Counted from the first letter of the stretch, positions 27,643-37,472 are shown. The stretch: DNA of 64,000 nt from an uncultured Clostridia bacterium (GCA_947626165.1 CANQRG010000006.1:1-64000), one strand, 5' to 3'. The notes: generated by a model not told the origin, from the sequence alone. Numbers and translations: made by a program.

Positions 27643-29322
27643 TTAGAAAAGACCGCTTATATTTCCGTTATTGTCGCAATCTATATTATTCGCAGCAGGA
27701 GATTTAGGAAGTCCCGGCATAGTCATAATATCACCTGTATACGCAACTATAAAGCCTGCTCCGTTTGAAAGCTTCAAGTCTCGAACCGTTATCTCAAAGC
27801 CCTCCGGCTTACCCAGCTTTGTCGGATCGTCAGAAAGCGAATACTGCGTCTTTGCAACGCAAACAGGTATATCAGCATGACCTAACGCCTCGATTTCCTT
27901 TATAGCCTTTTCAGCTTGTTTGGTGTAAATAACACCGTCAGCACGGTATATCTCCTTTGAGATTATATCGAGCTTCTCCTTGATTGGAAGTTTCTCGTCA
28001 TAAAGAGTGTGGAAATTCGTTTCACTACCCTCGCACTTGTCTATAGTATCGCAGACCTTTTGCGCTAAGTCTGTTCCGCCGTCTCCGCCCTTTGCAAAAA
28101 TCTCAGCGAGAGACACCTCAACACCCATTTCCCTGCAAAAGTCTTTTATGTACTCTATCTCAGCCTCTGTATCAGTGTGAAATCTGTTTATCGCAACCAC
28201 AACAGGAACGCCGAATTTGTGCATATTTTCAATGTGGGTCTTAAGGTTCACTATACCCTTTTTAAGAGCGTCAACATTCTCTTCGGTAAGCTTATCTCTT
28301 GCAACTCCGCCGTTGTACTTGAGCGCGCGGATAGTCGCAACCAAAACTACGCAGTCAGGACTTAGATTTCCGAACCTGCACTTGATATCAAGAAACTTTT
28401 CAGCACCTAAGTCTGCGCCGAAGCCTGCCTCAGTAATACAGTAATCGCCCAGCTTCAAAGCCAGCTTTGTCGCACGAATAGAGTTACAGCCGTGTGCAAT
28501 ATTTGCAAAAGGACCTCCATGCATAATTGCAGGATTGTTCTCAAGCGTCTGAACAAGATTCGGCTTAAGAGCGTCCTTCAAGAGCGCGGTCATTGCGCCG
28601 CAGCCCTTTAACTGCTTTGCGTAAACGGGATTGCCGTCCAAATCATATGCCACCAGAATACGCTCAAGACGTTTCTTTAAGTCGTCCAAATCCGACGCTA
28701 AACAAAGTACAGCCATTATCTCAGTAGCGACGGTTATCTGAAAGCCGTCCTCACGGGGAACGCCGTTTACCTTTCCGCCAAGACCTATATTTATATATCT
28801 AAGCGCTCTGTCGTTCATATCAAGACAGCGCTTTATAAGAATTCTTCTCTGGTCTATTCTAAGCTCGTTGCCCTGCTGAAGATGGTTGTCAATAAGAGCG
28901 CAAAGCAGGTTGTTTGCAGAGGTTATAGCGTGCATATCTCCGGTAAAATGGAGGTTAATATCCTCCATCGGCACTACCTGAGCGTATCCTCCGCCTGCGG
29001 CGCCGCCCTTTATTCCGAACACAGGACCGAGTGACGGCTCTCTCAAAGCCAGAACGGCATTTTTGTTTATCTTAGCCATAGCCTGAGCAAGACCAACCGA
29101 AATAGTTGTTTTTCCCTCGCCGGCAGGGGTGGGATTTATTGCCGTAACCAAAATCAGCTTGCCGTCTTTTTTGCTTTCAAGCTTTTTAAATAGAGACTCC
29201 GAAAGCTTTGCCTTGTAATGTCCGTAAGGCTCGATATCTTCTTCATCTACCCCTAGTTTTTTGGCGATCTCATTAATTTTCAGCATTTTTGCTCTAGACG
29301 CAATCTCAATATCAGATAACAT
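27643..29322 (-). CDS. fhs: Formate--tetrahydrofolate ligase
   Basis: [56 protein letters not shown]. Confidence 0.95.
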   Translation of the reverse strand: MLSDIEIASRAKMLKINEIAKKLGVDEEDIEPYGHYKAKLSESLFKKLESKKDGKLILVTAINPTPAGEGKTTISVGLAQAMAKINKNAVLALREPSLGPVFGIKGGAAGGGYAQVVPMEDINLHFTGDMHAITSANNLLCALIDNHLQQGNELRIDQRRILIKRCLDMNDRALRYINIGLGGKVNGVPREDGFQITVATEIMAVLCLASDLDDLKKRLERILVAYDLDGNPVYAKQLKGCGAMTALLKDALKPNLVQTLENNPAIMHGGPFANIAHGCNSIRATKLALKLGDYCITEAGFGADLGAEKFLDIKCRFGNLSPDCVVLVATIRALKYNGGVARDKLTEENVDALKKGIVNLKTHIENMHKFGVPVVVAINRFHTDTEAEIEYIKDFCREMGVEVSLAEIFAKGGDGGTDLAQKVCDTIDKCEGSETNFHTLYDEKLPIKEKLDIISKEIYRADGVIYTKQAEKAIKEIEALGHADIPVCVAKTQYSLSDDPTKLGKPEGFEITVRDLKLSNGAGFIVAYTGDIMTMPGLPKSPAANNIDCDNNGNISGLF

Positions 29323-29433
29323 AAAAAACCTCCTAATATATGAAAGTATATTCGCAAATATCTTATCCATACAATACTTATAAATAGTATAACATACATT
29401 ATCCAATTTTGCAAAAATTTTTTGCATATGGTA

Positions 29434-29557
29434 TAATTAGAGACAAGATACAAGAAGCAAGACCGGCGAACGCCGATGGCTCTTCAGCCTATTATTAACA
29501 AAGTATAGCTGTTAGTATCTTGTTTCTTGCCTCTGGTCTCTTGCTTCTAACTATGGG
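29434..29557 (+). repeat. Dispersed modular repeat with inverted heptamer arrays on both sides
   Basis: GAGACAA GATACAA GAAGCAA GA-ccggcgaacgccgatggctcttcagcc .. TTGTTTC TTGCCTC TGGTCTC TTGCTTC. Confidence 0.85.
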
Positions 29558-29569
29558 GAGGTAATCAAT

Positions 29570-30304
29570 ATGCCCAGATTTTTTGTAAATAAAAATAACA
29601 TAAATGACGATCATATAACTATAAACGGCGGAGACGCTAAGCATATCGGAAGGTCGCTCAGAATGAAAATCGGAGACGAGCTTATTTTGTGCTGTGAAAA
29701 AGTTGACTATAAAACTAAAATTTTAAGTATAAGCGACAATGAGGTGCTTTGCGAGATTCTGTCGCAGTCTGAAATATGTTCAGAAGCAAATATGGACCTC
29801 ACATTATATCAGGCAGTGCCAAAAGGCGATAAGCTAGAATTTATCATACAAAAGGCTGTCGAGCTGGGAGCGGTCAAAATCGTTCCTGTTATAACCTCAC
29901 GCTGTATTTCACGTCCTGACAAGAAAGGCTTTTCAAAGAAAAAGGAGCGTCTTGGCAGGATTTCCCTTGAAGCCGCAAAGCAGTCGGGCAGAGGAATAAT
30001 TCCTGAAATTTCGGATATAATAGACTTTAAAACCGCAGTTTCTCAGCTTTCAGAACACGATTTTTCGTTTGTTTGCTACGAAAATGGCGGAGTTCCTTTT
30101 TCAAGCGTTGTCAACGCATCTGATTTCAAGAACAAAAGTATCGGTCTTTTTATCGGCAGTGAGGGCGGTTTTGATGAAAGCGAAATAGAAGTCTGCGAGG
30201 AAACGGGCATAAAAATAATAAGTATGGGAAAACGCATATTAAGATGCGAAACTGCTCCGATTAGTGCGATAAGCATAATTATGGCACTAAGCGGAAATAT
30301 GTAA
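29570..30304 (+). CDS. rsmE: 16S rRNA m3U1498 methyltransferase
   Basis: DAKHIGRSLRMKIGDELILCC..GLFIGSEGGFDESEIE..GKRILRCETAPISAISIIMAL. Confidence 0.9.
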   Translation: MPRFFVNKNNINDDHITINGGDAKHIGRSLRMKIGDELILCCEKVDYKTKILSISDNEVLCEILSQSEICSEANMDLTLYQAVPKGDKLEFIIQKAVELGAVKIVPVITSRCISRPDKKGFSKKKERLGRISLEAAKQSGRGIIPEISDIIDFKTAVSQLSEHDFSFVCYENGGVPFSSVVNASDFKNKSIGLFIGSEGGFDESEIEVCEETGIKIISMGKRILRCETAPISAISIIMALSGNM

Positions 30305-30476
30305 CCCAATTTAATTCAGATAAGTAATAAATTTGATTAAAAGACTTGAAATTGTCAGATAAACGTGTTATAATTTTGATGTAATAAAGATAAAATATTA
30401 TTGCTAACTGAGATTAGCGTGGAAGTGTTTCACGCTGGAAAGGAAGCCTTTGCAAAACAGAGGTACGGTGATCAAT

Positions 30477-30776
30477 ATGAGTAAATTAAAAACTATTCTA
30501 GGCATTTCAGCAATTGCAGGCGCAATAGGAGCATTACTTGCGTACAAGAAGAAAAAAGAAATGGAAGAGTACGAATACGAAGAATTTGACGAGTGCTTCT
30601 GCGACGACTGCTGCTATCCCGATGAGGAAAGTGCTGAGGAAGCAATAAACGAAGCGGCTGAAAATACGGCTGATGAAACGTCTGACGATAAGAGTGAGGA
30701 TACAACTGACAGTGTAGCTGAGGAAACTGACGAAAGCACTGCACCTGAAGCTGAAGCAGATCAGGCAGAAGAGTAA
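30477..30776 (+). CDS. Small membrane protein with acidic low-complexity tail
   Basis: TM then acidic repeats; ATG at 30477. Confidence 0.5.
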   Translation: MSKLKTILGISAIAGAIGALLAYKKKKEMEEYEYEEFDECFCDDCCYPDEESAEEAINEAAENTADETSDDKSEDTTDSVAEETDESTAPEAEADQAEE

Positions 30777-30854
30777 TTGATAATTCAATAATTTAATAAA
30801 AATAACCGATGGCGTTTATTATTAGTTGAAACAAACCCATCGGTTTTTTATTTT

Positions 30855-32717
30855 TTAGGACTTCATATTGTCAATTATTTGTTTAAGCTCTAAGAGCTGT
30901 TCTTCACTGCCGCCTATTACAGACTTGATTTCATCTATCGTTGCCGACTTTAACGCCTCTTTGGTCTTAAAGTGCATAATCAGCTTTTTTGCCTTTGCGT
31001 CGCCTATGCCCTTAACCTTAGTAAGCTCAAGCTGATAGGTATTCTTTTTATGTTTGGCAGTCTGAAAGGTTATCGCGTAGCGGTGGACCTCGTCCTGGAT
31101 ACGGGTAATTAGGTTAAATGCAGACTTCATCTGAGAAACGCTTATTTCTCCTCCGCCTGTGGCGATTGCCCTTGTGCGGTGCTTTGAATCCTTTACCAAG
31201 CCGTAGAGAGGAATATCCAGATGATACTTTTCCAAAACGGCATTGACGGCATTAACGTGACCTTTTCCGCCGTCTAAGAATATAAGGTCGGGGAGAGTTT
31301 TAAAGCCCTCGTCTGTTTCATCAGCGTCAAGATATCGCTTGATACGCCGTTCAATGACCTCCTGCATACAGGCGTAGTCATTTTGCTCTAAAACGGTCTT
31401 AATGGTGAATTTCTTATAGTTCTTCTTAAATGGTCTGGCGTTTTTAAACACGACCATTCCTGCAACCATATTAGCAGACGCAAGATTTGATATGTCGTAG
31501 CACTCTATATATTTAGGCGGATTGGAAAGTCCTAAAAGCTTTGAAAGCTCGTCTAAGGCGATAATTTCTTTGCCCGTTCTGCCCACCTTTATAGATATCT
31601 GCTCACCTGCATTGGCACGAGCCATTTCAACAAGTCTTAACATATCTCCTCTCTGGGGAATTTTTATACGAACCGCCCTGCCTGACTTTTCACGCAGAAA
31701 CCTCTCGGCAAGCTCTATATCCTCCGGCTCGCCGTCTAAGAAGATATTTTTAGGTATATCAGCCTTATCCGAATAGAACTGATACAAAAAATCGCCGCGC
31801 ATTTTCTTTGTGTCCTCTATCTCGCCAAGCATAAAGCTCACCTTATCAAACAGACGTCCGCCGCGATACATCAAAACGCTTGCACAGGCTATCTCGACAT
31901 TCTCCGCAAGCGCAATTATGTCGGCGTCTTTCATATTCTCGTCGATTATCTTCTGGTTTTCTGAAATTTTCTCTATAGCACGGATTCTGTCACGCAGACT
32001 TGCCGCCTGCTCGAAATCAAGCTCCTCTGCAGCTTTTTCCATAAGCGAAGTAAGCCTTTCAACCGACTTCGCAGAGCCGTTTTTCATATAATCCACAGCC
32101 TGATTTATGATCTCTCTGTAATCCTCTTTGGAGATTTTTCCTCTGCAAAGACCCATACACTTGTTTATGTGGTGGTTAAGACAAGGTCTGCCCTTTTTAA
32201 AATCTCTCGGGAAAACCTTATGGCAGGTGGGGAGCTTAAATACCCTATTCGCTTCCTCGACAGCCTGTTTAACGGCGTAACTGCTGGTGTAAGGTCCTAT
32301 ATAGACTGCGTTGTCGTCGTCTTTTTGCAAAACCGCCGAAATTCTGGGGTAATCCTCATTTGTGACTTTTATATAGCTGTAGCCCTTGTCGTCCTTTAAC
32401 AGAATATTATATCTCGGCATATTTTGTTTAATGAGCGAACACTCTAATACCAGAGCCTCAAACTCACTGTCGGTGACGATGAAATCGTAGTCATAAACCT
32501 GAGACACCATTTTCGCAACCTTGGGAAGGTGGTCGGCTGACGCGCGAAAATAGCTGGTAACACGCTTTCTCAGAGACTTAGCCTTGCCGATATAAATAAT
32601 TTTCCCTTTATCATTTTTCATCAGGTAGCAACCGGGTGAAAGAGTTAGCTTTGATGTTTTATCTCTTAAAAAGGGAAGTCTTTTATTATCATTTTCAGTT
32701 ACTTTCATAATAATCAC
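30855..32717 (-). CDS. uvrC: Excinuclease ABC subunit C
   Basis: GCYLMKNDKGKIIYIGKAKSLRKRVTSYF..IECYDISNL..LIFLDGGKGHVNAV. Confidence 0.95.
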   Translation of the reverse strand: MIIMKVTENDNKRLPFLRDKTSKLTLSPGCYLMKNDKGKIIYIGKAKSLRKRVTSYFRASADHLPKVAKMVSQVYDYDFIVTDSEFEALVLECSLIKQNMPRYNILLKDDKGYSYIKVTNEDYPRISAVLQKDDDNAVYIGPYTSSYAVKQAVEEANRVFKLPTCHKVFPRDFKKGRPCLNHHINKCMGLCRGKISKEDYREIINQAVDYMKNGSAKSVERLTSLMEKAAEELDFEQAASLRDRIRAIEKISENQKIIDENMKDADIIALAENVEIACASVLMYRGGRLFDKVSFMLGEIEDTKKMRGDFLYQFYSDKADIPKNIFLDGEPEDIELAERFLREKSGRAVRIKIPQRGDMLRLVEMARANAGEQISIKVGRTGKEIIALDELSKLLGLSNPPKYIECYDISNLASANMVAGMVVFKNARPFKKNYKKFTIKTVLEQNDYACMQEVIERRIKRYLDADETDEGFKTLPDLIFLDGGKGHVNAVNAVLEKYHLDIPLYGLVKDSKHRTRAIATGGGEISVSQMKSAFNLITRIQDEVHRYAITFQTAKHKKNTYQLELTKVKGIGDAKAKKLIMHFKTKEALKSATIDEIKSVIGGSEEQLLELKQIIDNMKS

Positions 32718-32884
32718 CGTTTTGTATGAAATGTACTACATATATTATAGTAGCATAGATAGCGAAAAAATAATATTAAAATTTATTAATTATTAAATTA
32801 ATAATTATTTGTTGTTCTTGAATTTATATATTTTAAGATATATAATGTATAAAGTTTTATTTTAATATGAAAGGAAGTAATTTT

Positions 32885-34102
32885 ATGCATTCTTTTATAA
32901 ACAGCATAATAAACTCTGATTTTAGTTACCTACTGTTTATTGCAATAATTTTACTGTCTACAAAATTTTTAGGACTTGTTACAATGAAGTTCCGTATGCC
33001 GCAGGTAGTTGGAGCTTTAATTGCGGGTTTCATACTTGGTCCTGCGGTTCTGAATTTAGTGCGAGACACTGATCTGATATCATCTCTTGCGGAGATAGGA
33101 GTAATAGTTTTAATGTTCTGCGCAGGTCTTGAAACTGACCTGAACGAGATGAAAAAGACGGGTGCCGCCTCGTTTGTGATAGCGTTTATCGGAGTTTTAC
33201 TGCCGTTAGCAGGAGGCTTCGGGGTCGCATACTTTGCAAACAGCGATCCTGATTTAATACTTCACGACGTATTTATCGGAATTATCTTAACGGCGACATC
33301 AGTAAGCATTACCGTTGAAACCTTAAAGGAGCTTGGAAAACTAAACTCCCGTGCAGGAAATGCGATACTAGGAGCGGCAATTATAGACGATGTTCTGGGA
33401 ATTATCGGCTTAACTATAGTTATGAGCTTAGCAGACTCATCTGTAAGCATACTGATAGTGCTTTTGAAAATAATTGCTTTCTTTGTATTTGCTATTATTG
33501 CTTGTTATCTGTTCCGTAAATTATACGAAAAATGGACCTCAAGAACAGAAAAGGATTTACGTAGATATTCAATCACCGCATTTGCATTTTGTCTGCTTTT
33601 GTCCTTCTGCGCCGAGTTTTTCTTCGGCGTTGCAGACATTACAGGTGCGTACATTGCAGGTCTTGCGATAGCAAAGACCCCGAAAACCGAGTATGTTACC
33701 AAAAAGTTTGACACCCTTTCATATCTGCTCTTATCGCCTATTTTCTTTGCGAGCATAGGCTTAAAGGTCAACTTCTCCGGAATGACCTCGACCATCTGGA
33801 TATTTGCAATAGTTCTTACTCTTGTTGCAATTATAACAAAAATACTCGGCTGCGGTCTGGGCGCAAAGCTGTTCAGATTTACTACAAAAGAAAGCTTACA
33901 AATCGGCATAGGAATGATATCCAGAGGAGAGGTTGCGCTTATTGTCGCAAGCAAGGGCGAAAAAATGGGGCTTATGCCGCCTCAATATTTCGGTCCTGTA
34001 GTTCTTATGGTCATAGTCACGACTATTATAACCCCTGTCCTTTTAAAAATAGTCTTCAAAGACCGCCGAGCCGGCGGTGGCTCTCTGCCTTTGGAGAGTT
34101 AG
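32885..34102 (+). CDS. Cation:proton antiporter (CPA2/KefB-like); last residues encoded by repeat
   Basis: MRMPQVVGALIAGFILGPAVL-type motif; C-terminus KDRRAGGGSLPLES lies in repeat. Confidence 0.88.
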   Translation: MHSFINSIINSDFSYLLFIAIILLSTKFLGLVTMKFRMPQVVGALIAGFILGPAVLNLVRDTDLISSLAEIGVIVLMFCAGLETDLNEMKKTGAASFVIAFIGVLLPLAGGFGVAYFANSDPDLILHDVFIGIILTATSVSITVETLKELGKLNSRAGNAILGAAIIDDVLGIIGLTIVMSLADSSVSILIVLLKIIAFFVFAIIACYLFRKLYEKWTSRTEKDLRRYSITAFAFCLLLSFCAEFFFGVADITGAYIAGLAIAKTPKTEYVTKKFDTLSYLLLSPIFFASIGLKVNFSGMTSTIWIFAIVLTLVAIITKILGCGLGAKLFRFTTKESLQIGIGMISRGEVALIVASKGEKMGLMPPQYFGPVVLMVIVTTIITPVLLKIVFKDRRAGGGSLPLES

Positions 34103-34510
34103 TACAATGTGTTTACTTTGTACAACGGCAGGCTAATACAAAGTGAAAAAGGTAAGTTCTAGTCTCTTGCCTCTAATCTCTAGCTTCTAATCGGTGCCGT
34201 TGCATCCAATCCGCCTTTGGAAAGTTAGCATAATGTATTTTCTTTGCATAACGGCGGTTAGTATTTTGTGTAAAAGGTAAGTGGTAACGGTGACTGCCGA
34301 GCCGGCGGAGGCTCTCTGCCTTTGGAAAGTTAGTACAATGTGTTTACTTTGTACAACGGCAGGTTAGAACCTTGAGGCAAGAGGTTATAACTAATCTTTT
34401 CCACAAAGTATAAGTCTGCTGTTTTTCAAACTATAACACTTATCAAATTACCCAAAGGCAGACTGCATGCAGGGCTCAGCCCTGCTCTTGCCTCTAAATT
34501 TCTTGCATCT
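34051..34510. repeat. Cluster of four dispersed modular repeats (three +, one -) plus heptamers
   Basis: gccgagccggcggtggctctctgcctttggagagttagtacaatgtgtttactttgtacaacggcaggctaatac; copies near 34.20, 34.29 and (reverse) 34.43 kb. Confidence 0.95.
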
Positions 34511-34516
34511 ATTTAC

Positions 34517-34544
34517 TTGACAAATTAAAATTATATGTTATAAT
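34517..34544 (+). promoter_or_regulatory. Consensus promoter of putative antitoxin RNA
   Basis: TTGACA 34517-34522, 16-bp spacer with TGn, TATAAT 34539-34544. Confidence 0.85.
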
Positions 34545-34550
34545 ATAGAC

Positions 34551-34660
34551 ATAAAAAGAGAGTACTGCACATGGGCAATTAAATTGCCGTGGCGGTTTTA
34601 CTCCCTGTTTAGTGTTAGAAACACCGCAACTTTGGGAGCACGGCGGTGTTTCTTATTTTA
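34551..34660 (+). ncRNA. Putative antitoxin RNA of a type I toxin-antitoxin locus
   Basis: Downstream of consensus promoter; contains CTCCCTGTTT (34601-34610) complementary to the toxin SD; ends in hairpin GAAACACCGC..GCGGTGTTTC + TTATTTTATTT. Confidence 0.6.
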
Positions 34661-34684
34661 TTTAAAAATAAAAAACTTCTATTA

Positions 34685-34768
34685 TTACTTATGAAATATA
34701 AGGTAACATAGAGCGATAACGCTGATAAGCATATTCGTATATGTAATTAATATCGAACAATCTACCAT
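34685..34768 (-). CDS. Putative 27-aa hydrophobic type I toxin peptide, not in ORF track
   Basis: MVDCSILITYTNMLISVIALCYLIFHK*; SD GGGAGGTG at 34775-34782; SD held in stem CTCCCTG-AAAA-CAGGGAG. Confidence 0.65.
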   Translation of the reverse strand: MVDCSILITYTNMLISVIALCYLIFHK

Positions 34769-34832
34769 TGCTATCACCTCCCTGTTTTCAGGGAGAAACC
34801 GCCTACCGTTCATGTACAGTACTCTCGCATTT

Positions 34833-34861
34833 ATTATAAATCAAAATGAATACTTTGTCAA
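34833..34861 (-). promoter_or_regulatory. Consensus promoter of putative toxin mRNA
   Basis: TTGACA 34856-34861, 17-bp spacer, TATAAT 34833-34838 (reverse strand). Confidence 0.85.
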
Positions 34862-34907
34862 ATTAAGCCGAACGGAAAACCCGTTCGGCTCTTGTTTTAT
34901 CACTATA

Positions 34908-36296
34908 CTATTTCGACTTTATATACTCGTCTATCGACTTGGCAGCGTCCTTTCCTGCGCCCATAGCAAGAATAACCGTAGCTGCACCCGTAACTGCGTC
35001 TCCGCCGGCGTAAATTCCCTCACGAGAAGTCTTTCCCGTTTCCTCATCGACTACAAAACAGCCGTGCTTGTTGGTTTCAAGACCCTCTGTCGTGTTCCTA
35101 ATAAGCGGATTGGGAGATGTTCCAATCGCCATAACTACGCAGTCGACGTCGAGAACAAACTCGCTGTTCTCTTTAGGAACAGGTCTGCGCCGTCCGCTTT
35201 CATCAGGCTCGCCAAGCTCCATCTCAATACACTTCATTCCCTTTACAAACTTATGCTCGTCGCCCAAAATTTCAACGGGGTTGTTCAGCGTTTTGAAGAT
35301 AATACCCTCTTCCTTAGCGTGTTCAACCTCCTCAGCACGGGCAGGAAGCTCGTTCATAGAACGGCGGTAAACTATATACACATTCTCTGCGCCCAGCCTT
35401 TTCGCGCTCCTTGCAGCGTCCATCGCAACGTTTCCTCCGCCGACAACGGCTACGCTTTTTGAGTTATGTATCGGAGTATCGCTGCCTTTTATGTAAGCCT
35501 TCATAAGGTTTACCCTTGTTAAATACTCGTTTGCGGAATACACGCCTTTAAGGTTTTCGCCGGGTATTCGCATAAATCTCGGAAGTCCCGCTCCCGAGCC
35601 TATGAATACAGCCTCATAGCCGTCATCAAACAGCTCGTCAACAGAAATCGTCTTGCCGACAACTGTGTTCGTCATTATCTTAACGCCCATTGCTTCAAGG
35701 TTTTGAATTTCTTTCTGAACGATAGCCTTAGGCAGTCTGAACTCAGGTATGCCGTACACCAAAACTCCTCCTGCCAAGTGGAGTGCCTCGTAAACCGTAA
35801 CCTCATATCCTAGCCTTGCAAGATCGCCAGCGCAGGTCAGACCCGAAGGCCCTGCGCCAATTATTGCTACCCTGTGACCGTTTTGGTCGGGCTTTTTAGG
35901 TTCTTCCTTGCAGTTGTTCATATGATAATCGGCGACAAAACGCTCAAGTCTTCCGATAGCTACAGGCTCGCCCTTTATTCCCCTTACGCACTTGCTTTCG
36001 CACTGCGTTTCCTGAGGGCAAACCCTACCGCATACGGCAGGGAGCGAGCTTGACTTCGATATTATTTGATATGCGCCCTCGAAGTCCTCTTCTCTTATCT
36101 TGGCGATAAATTCAGGTATATCAATAGCAACAGGACATCCGCCTACGCAAGGCTTGTTCTTGCAGTTTAAGCACCTGTTAGCCTCGTCTATTGCCTGATC
36201 TTTTGTGTAGCCGAGTGCTACCTCTTTAAAGTTTTTATTTCTTACGTCAGGAGCCTGAGACGGCATTTCATTTTTCTTTAGTGACATATTAGGCAT
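34908..36296 (-). CDS. gltA: NADPH-dependent glutamate synthase-like / NfnB
   Basis: EANRCLNCKNKPCVGGCPVAIDIPEFI..VAIIGAGPSGLTCAGDLARLGYEVTVYEA. Confidence 0.92.
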   Translation of the reverse strand: MPNMSLKKNEMPSQAPDVRNKNFKEVALGYTKDQAIDEANRCLNCKNKPCVGGCPVAIDIPEFIAKIREEDFEGAYQIISKSSSLPAVCGRVCPQETQCESKCVRGIKGEPVAIGRLERFVADYHMNNCKEEPKKPDQNGHRVAIIGAGPSGLTCAGDLARLGYEVTVYEALHLAGGVLVYGIPEFRLPKAIVQKEIQNLEAMGVKIMTNTVVGKTISVDELFDDGYEAVFIGSGAGLPRFMRIPGENLKGVYSANEYLTRVNLMKAYIKGSDTPIHNSKSVAVVGGGNVAMDAARSAKRLGAENVYIVYRRSMNELPARAEEVEHAKEEGIIFKTLNNPVEILGDEHKFVKGMKCIEMELGEPDESGRRRPVPKENSEFVLDVDCVVMAIGTSPNPLIRNTTEGLETNKHGCFVVDEETGKTSREGIYAGGDAVTGAATVILAMGAGKDAAKSIDEYIKSK

Positions 36297-36301
36297 AAGA
36301 T

Positions 36302-37165
36302 CTACACGCTCCTTTCCAATTTTCTGAACAGATTGCAGGTTTCCTCATATCTTTGTCTCTCAAAGTCCTTGTACATATTTGAACGCTCGATAGCCTCGTC
36401 GAAATCCACAAGATGACCGTCAAAATCAGGACCGTCAACGCAGGCGAACTTAGTCTCTCCGCCGACAGAAAGACGGCAACCGCCGCACATACCTGTACCG
36501 TCTATCATAATGGGGTTCATAGAAACCATAGTCTTGATGTCATATTCTTTAGTGAGCTTGCAAACGAACTTCATCATAACAAGCGGTCCTATCGCAATAA
36601 CCTCGTCGTACTTCTCTCCGCTTTCGATTAGCTTTTTCAAAGCGTCGGTCACAAGACCCTTTTCGCCATAGCTTCCGTCGTCTGTCATAACTACATATTT
36701 GTCGCTGACAGCCTTAAACTCGTCCTCGAGAATGAGCAGATCCTTATTTCTAAAGCCCACTACCGAGTGTACCTCACAGCCCGAGTTATGCAGCTTTTTA
36801 GCAACAGGATATGCAATTGCACAGCCTACTCCGCCGCCTACAACAGCTACCTTTTTAAGACCCGCTGTATGAGTAGGAACTCCTAGCGGACCTACAAAGT
36901 CCTTTATATCGTCGCCCTCGTTTAAGTGATTGAGCTTTTCGGTCGTACTGCCGACTATCTGAAAAATAATCGTAACGGTACCTGCCTGCCTGTCAAAATC
37001 TGCAACGGTAAGCGGAATGCGCTCTCCCTCGTCATCAACACGAAGTATGATAAACTGACCCGGTTCAGCCTTTTTTGCAACTAAAGGAGCGTCTATTTCC
37101 ATAAGAGTAACCGTAGGGTTAAGCTCTTTTTTCTTGATTATTCTATACATTTCATTCTTCACCAC
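36302..37165 (-). CDS. Ferredoxin-NADP reductase subunit alpha / NfnA-like
   Basis: FAD/NAD-binding domains; MIDGTGMCGGCRLSVGGETKFACVDGPDFDGH; paired with gltA. Confidence 0.9.
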   Translation of the reverse strand: MVKNEMYRIIKKKELNPTVTLMEIDAPLVAKKAEPGQFIILRVDDEGERIPLTVADFDRQAGTVTIIFQIVGSTTEKLNHLNEGDDIKDFVGPLGVPTHTAGLKKVAVVGGGVGCAIAYPVAKKLHNSGCEVHSVVGFRNKDLLILEDEFKAVSDKYVVMTDDGSYGEKGLVTDALKKLIESGEKYDEVIAIGPLVMMKFVCKLTKEYDIKTMVSMNPIMIDGTGMCGGCRLSVGGETKFACVDGPDFDGHLVDFDEAIERSNMYKDFERQRYEETCNLFRKLERSV

Positions 37166-37239
37166 TTATATATTAAATATAGTATTAGGGTCAAAACCCT
37201 GTGATCACACCGATATTAATTATACTTTACATACCCCGT

Positions 37240-37467
37240 TTTGTCAACCGCCAGCGAGCCGCTGGTGGCACTGCTGCTAGAGACAAGAAACCAGAAGCAA
37301 GATGCAAGACGTTACTATTAGAACTTTGTGAAAAAGATAATTTCTTACCTCTGACTTCTGGTCTCTTGCCTCTAGGTACTAGCCTGCCGTTGCACAAAAT
37401 AAACACTTTATACAAATTCTCCAAAGGCAGAGAGCCTGCGGCGGTTCGTCGCTGGCTTCTGGTCTCT
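37240..37467. repeat. Dispersed modular repeat pair in opposing orientation plus heptamers
   Basis: CCAGCGAGCCGCTGG head; GAGACAA GAAACCA GAAGCAA GATGCAA; reverse core gcctgccgttgcacaaaataaacactttatacaaattctccaaaggcag. Confidence 0.9.
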
Positions 37468-37472
37468 TGCTT

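Noticed and set aside
30420-30477. Riboswitch upstream of the 30477 ORF (GCGTG..CACGC hairpin)
   Set aside because: Simple hairpins only; no recognisable aptamer core.
34812-35462. 216-aa plus-strand ORF spanning the toxin promoter and the gltA 3' end
   Set aside because: Mostly antisense to gltA; composition of a shadow ORF; no RBS.
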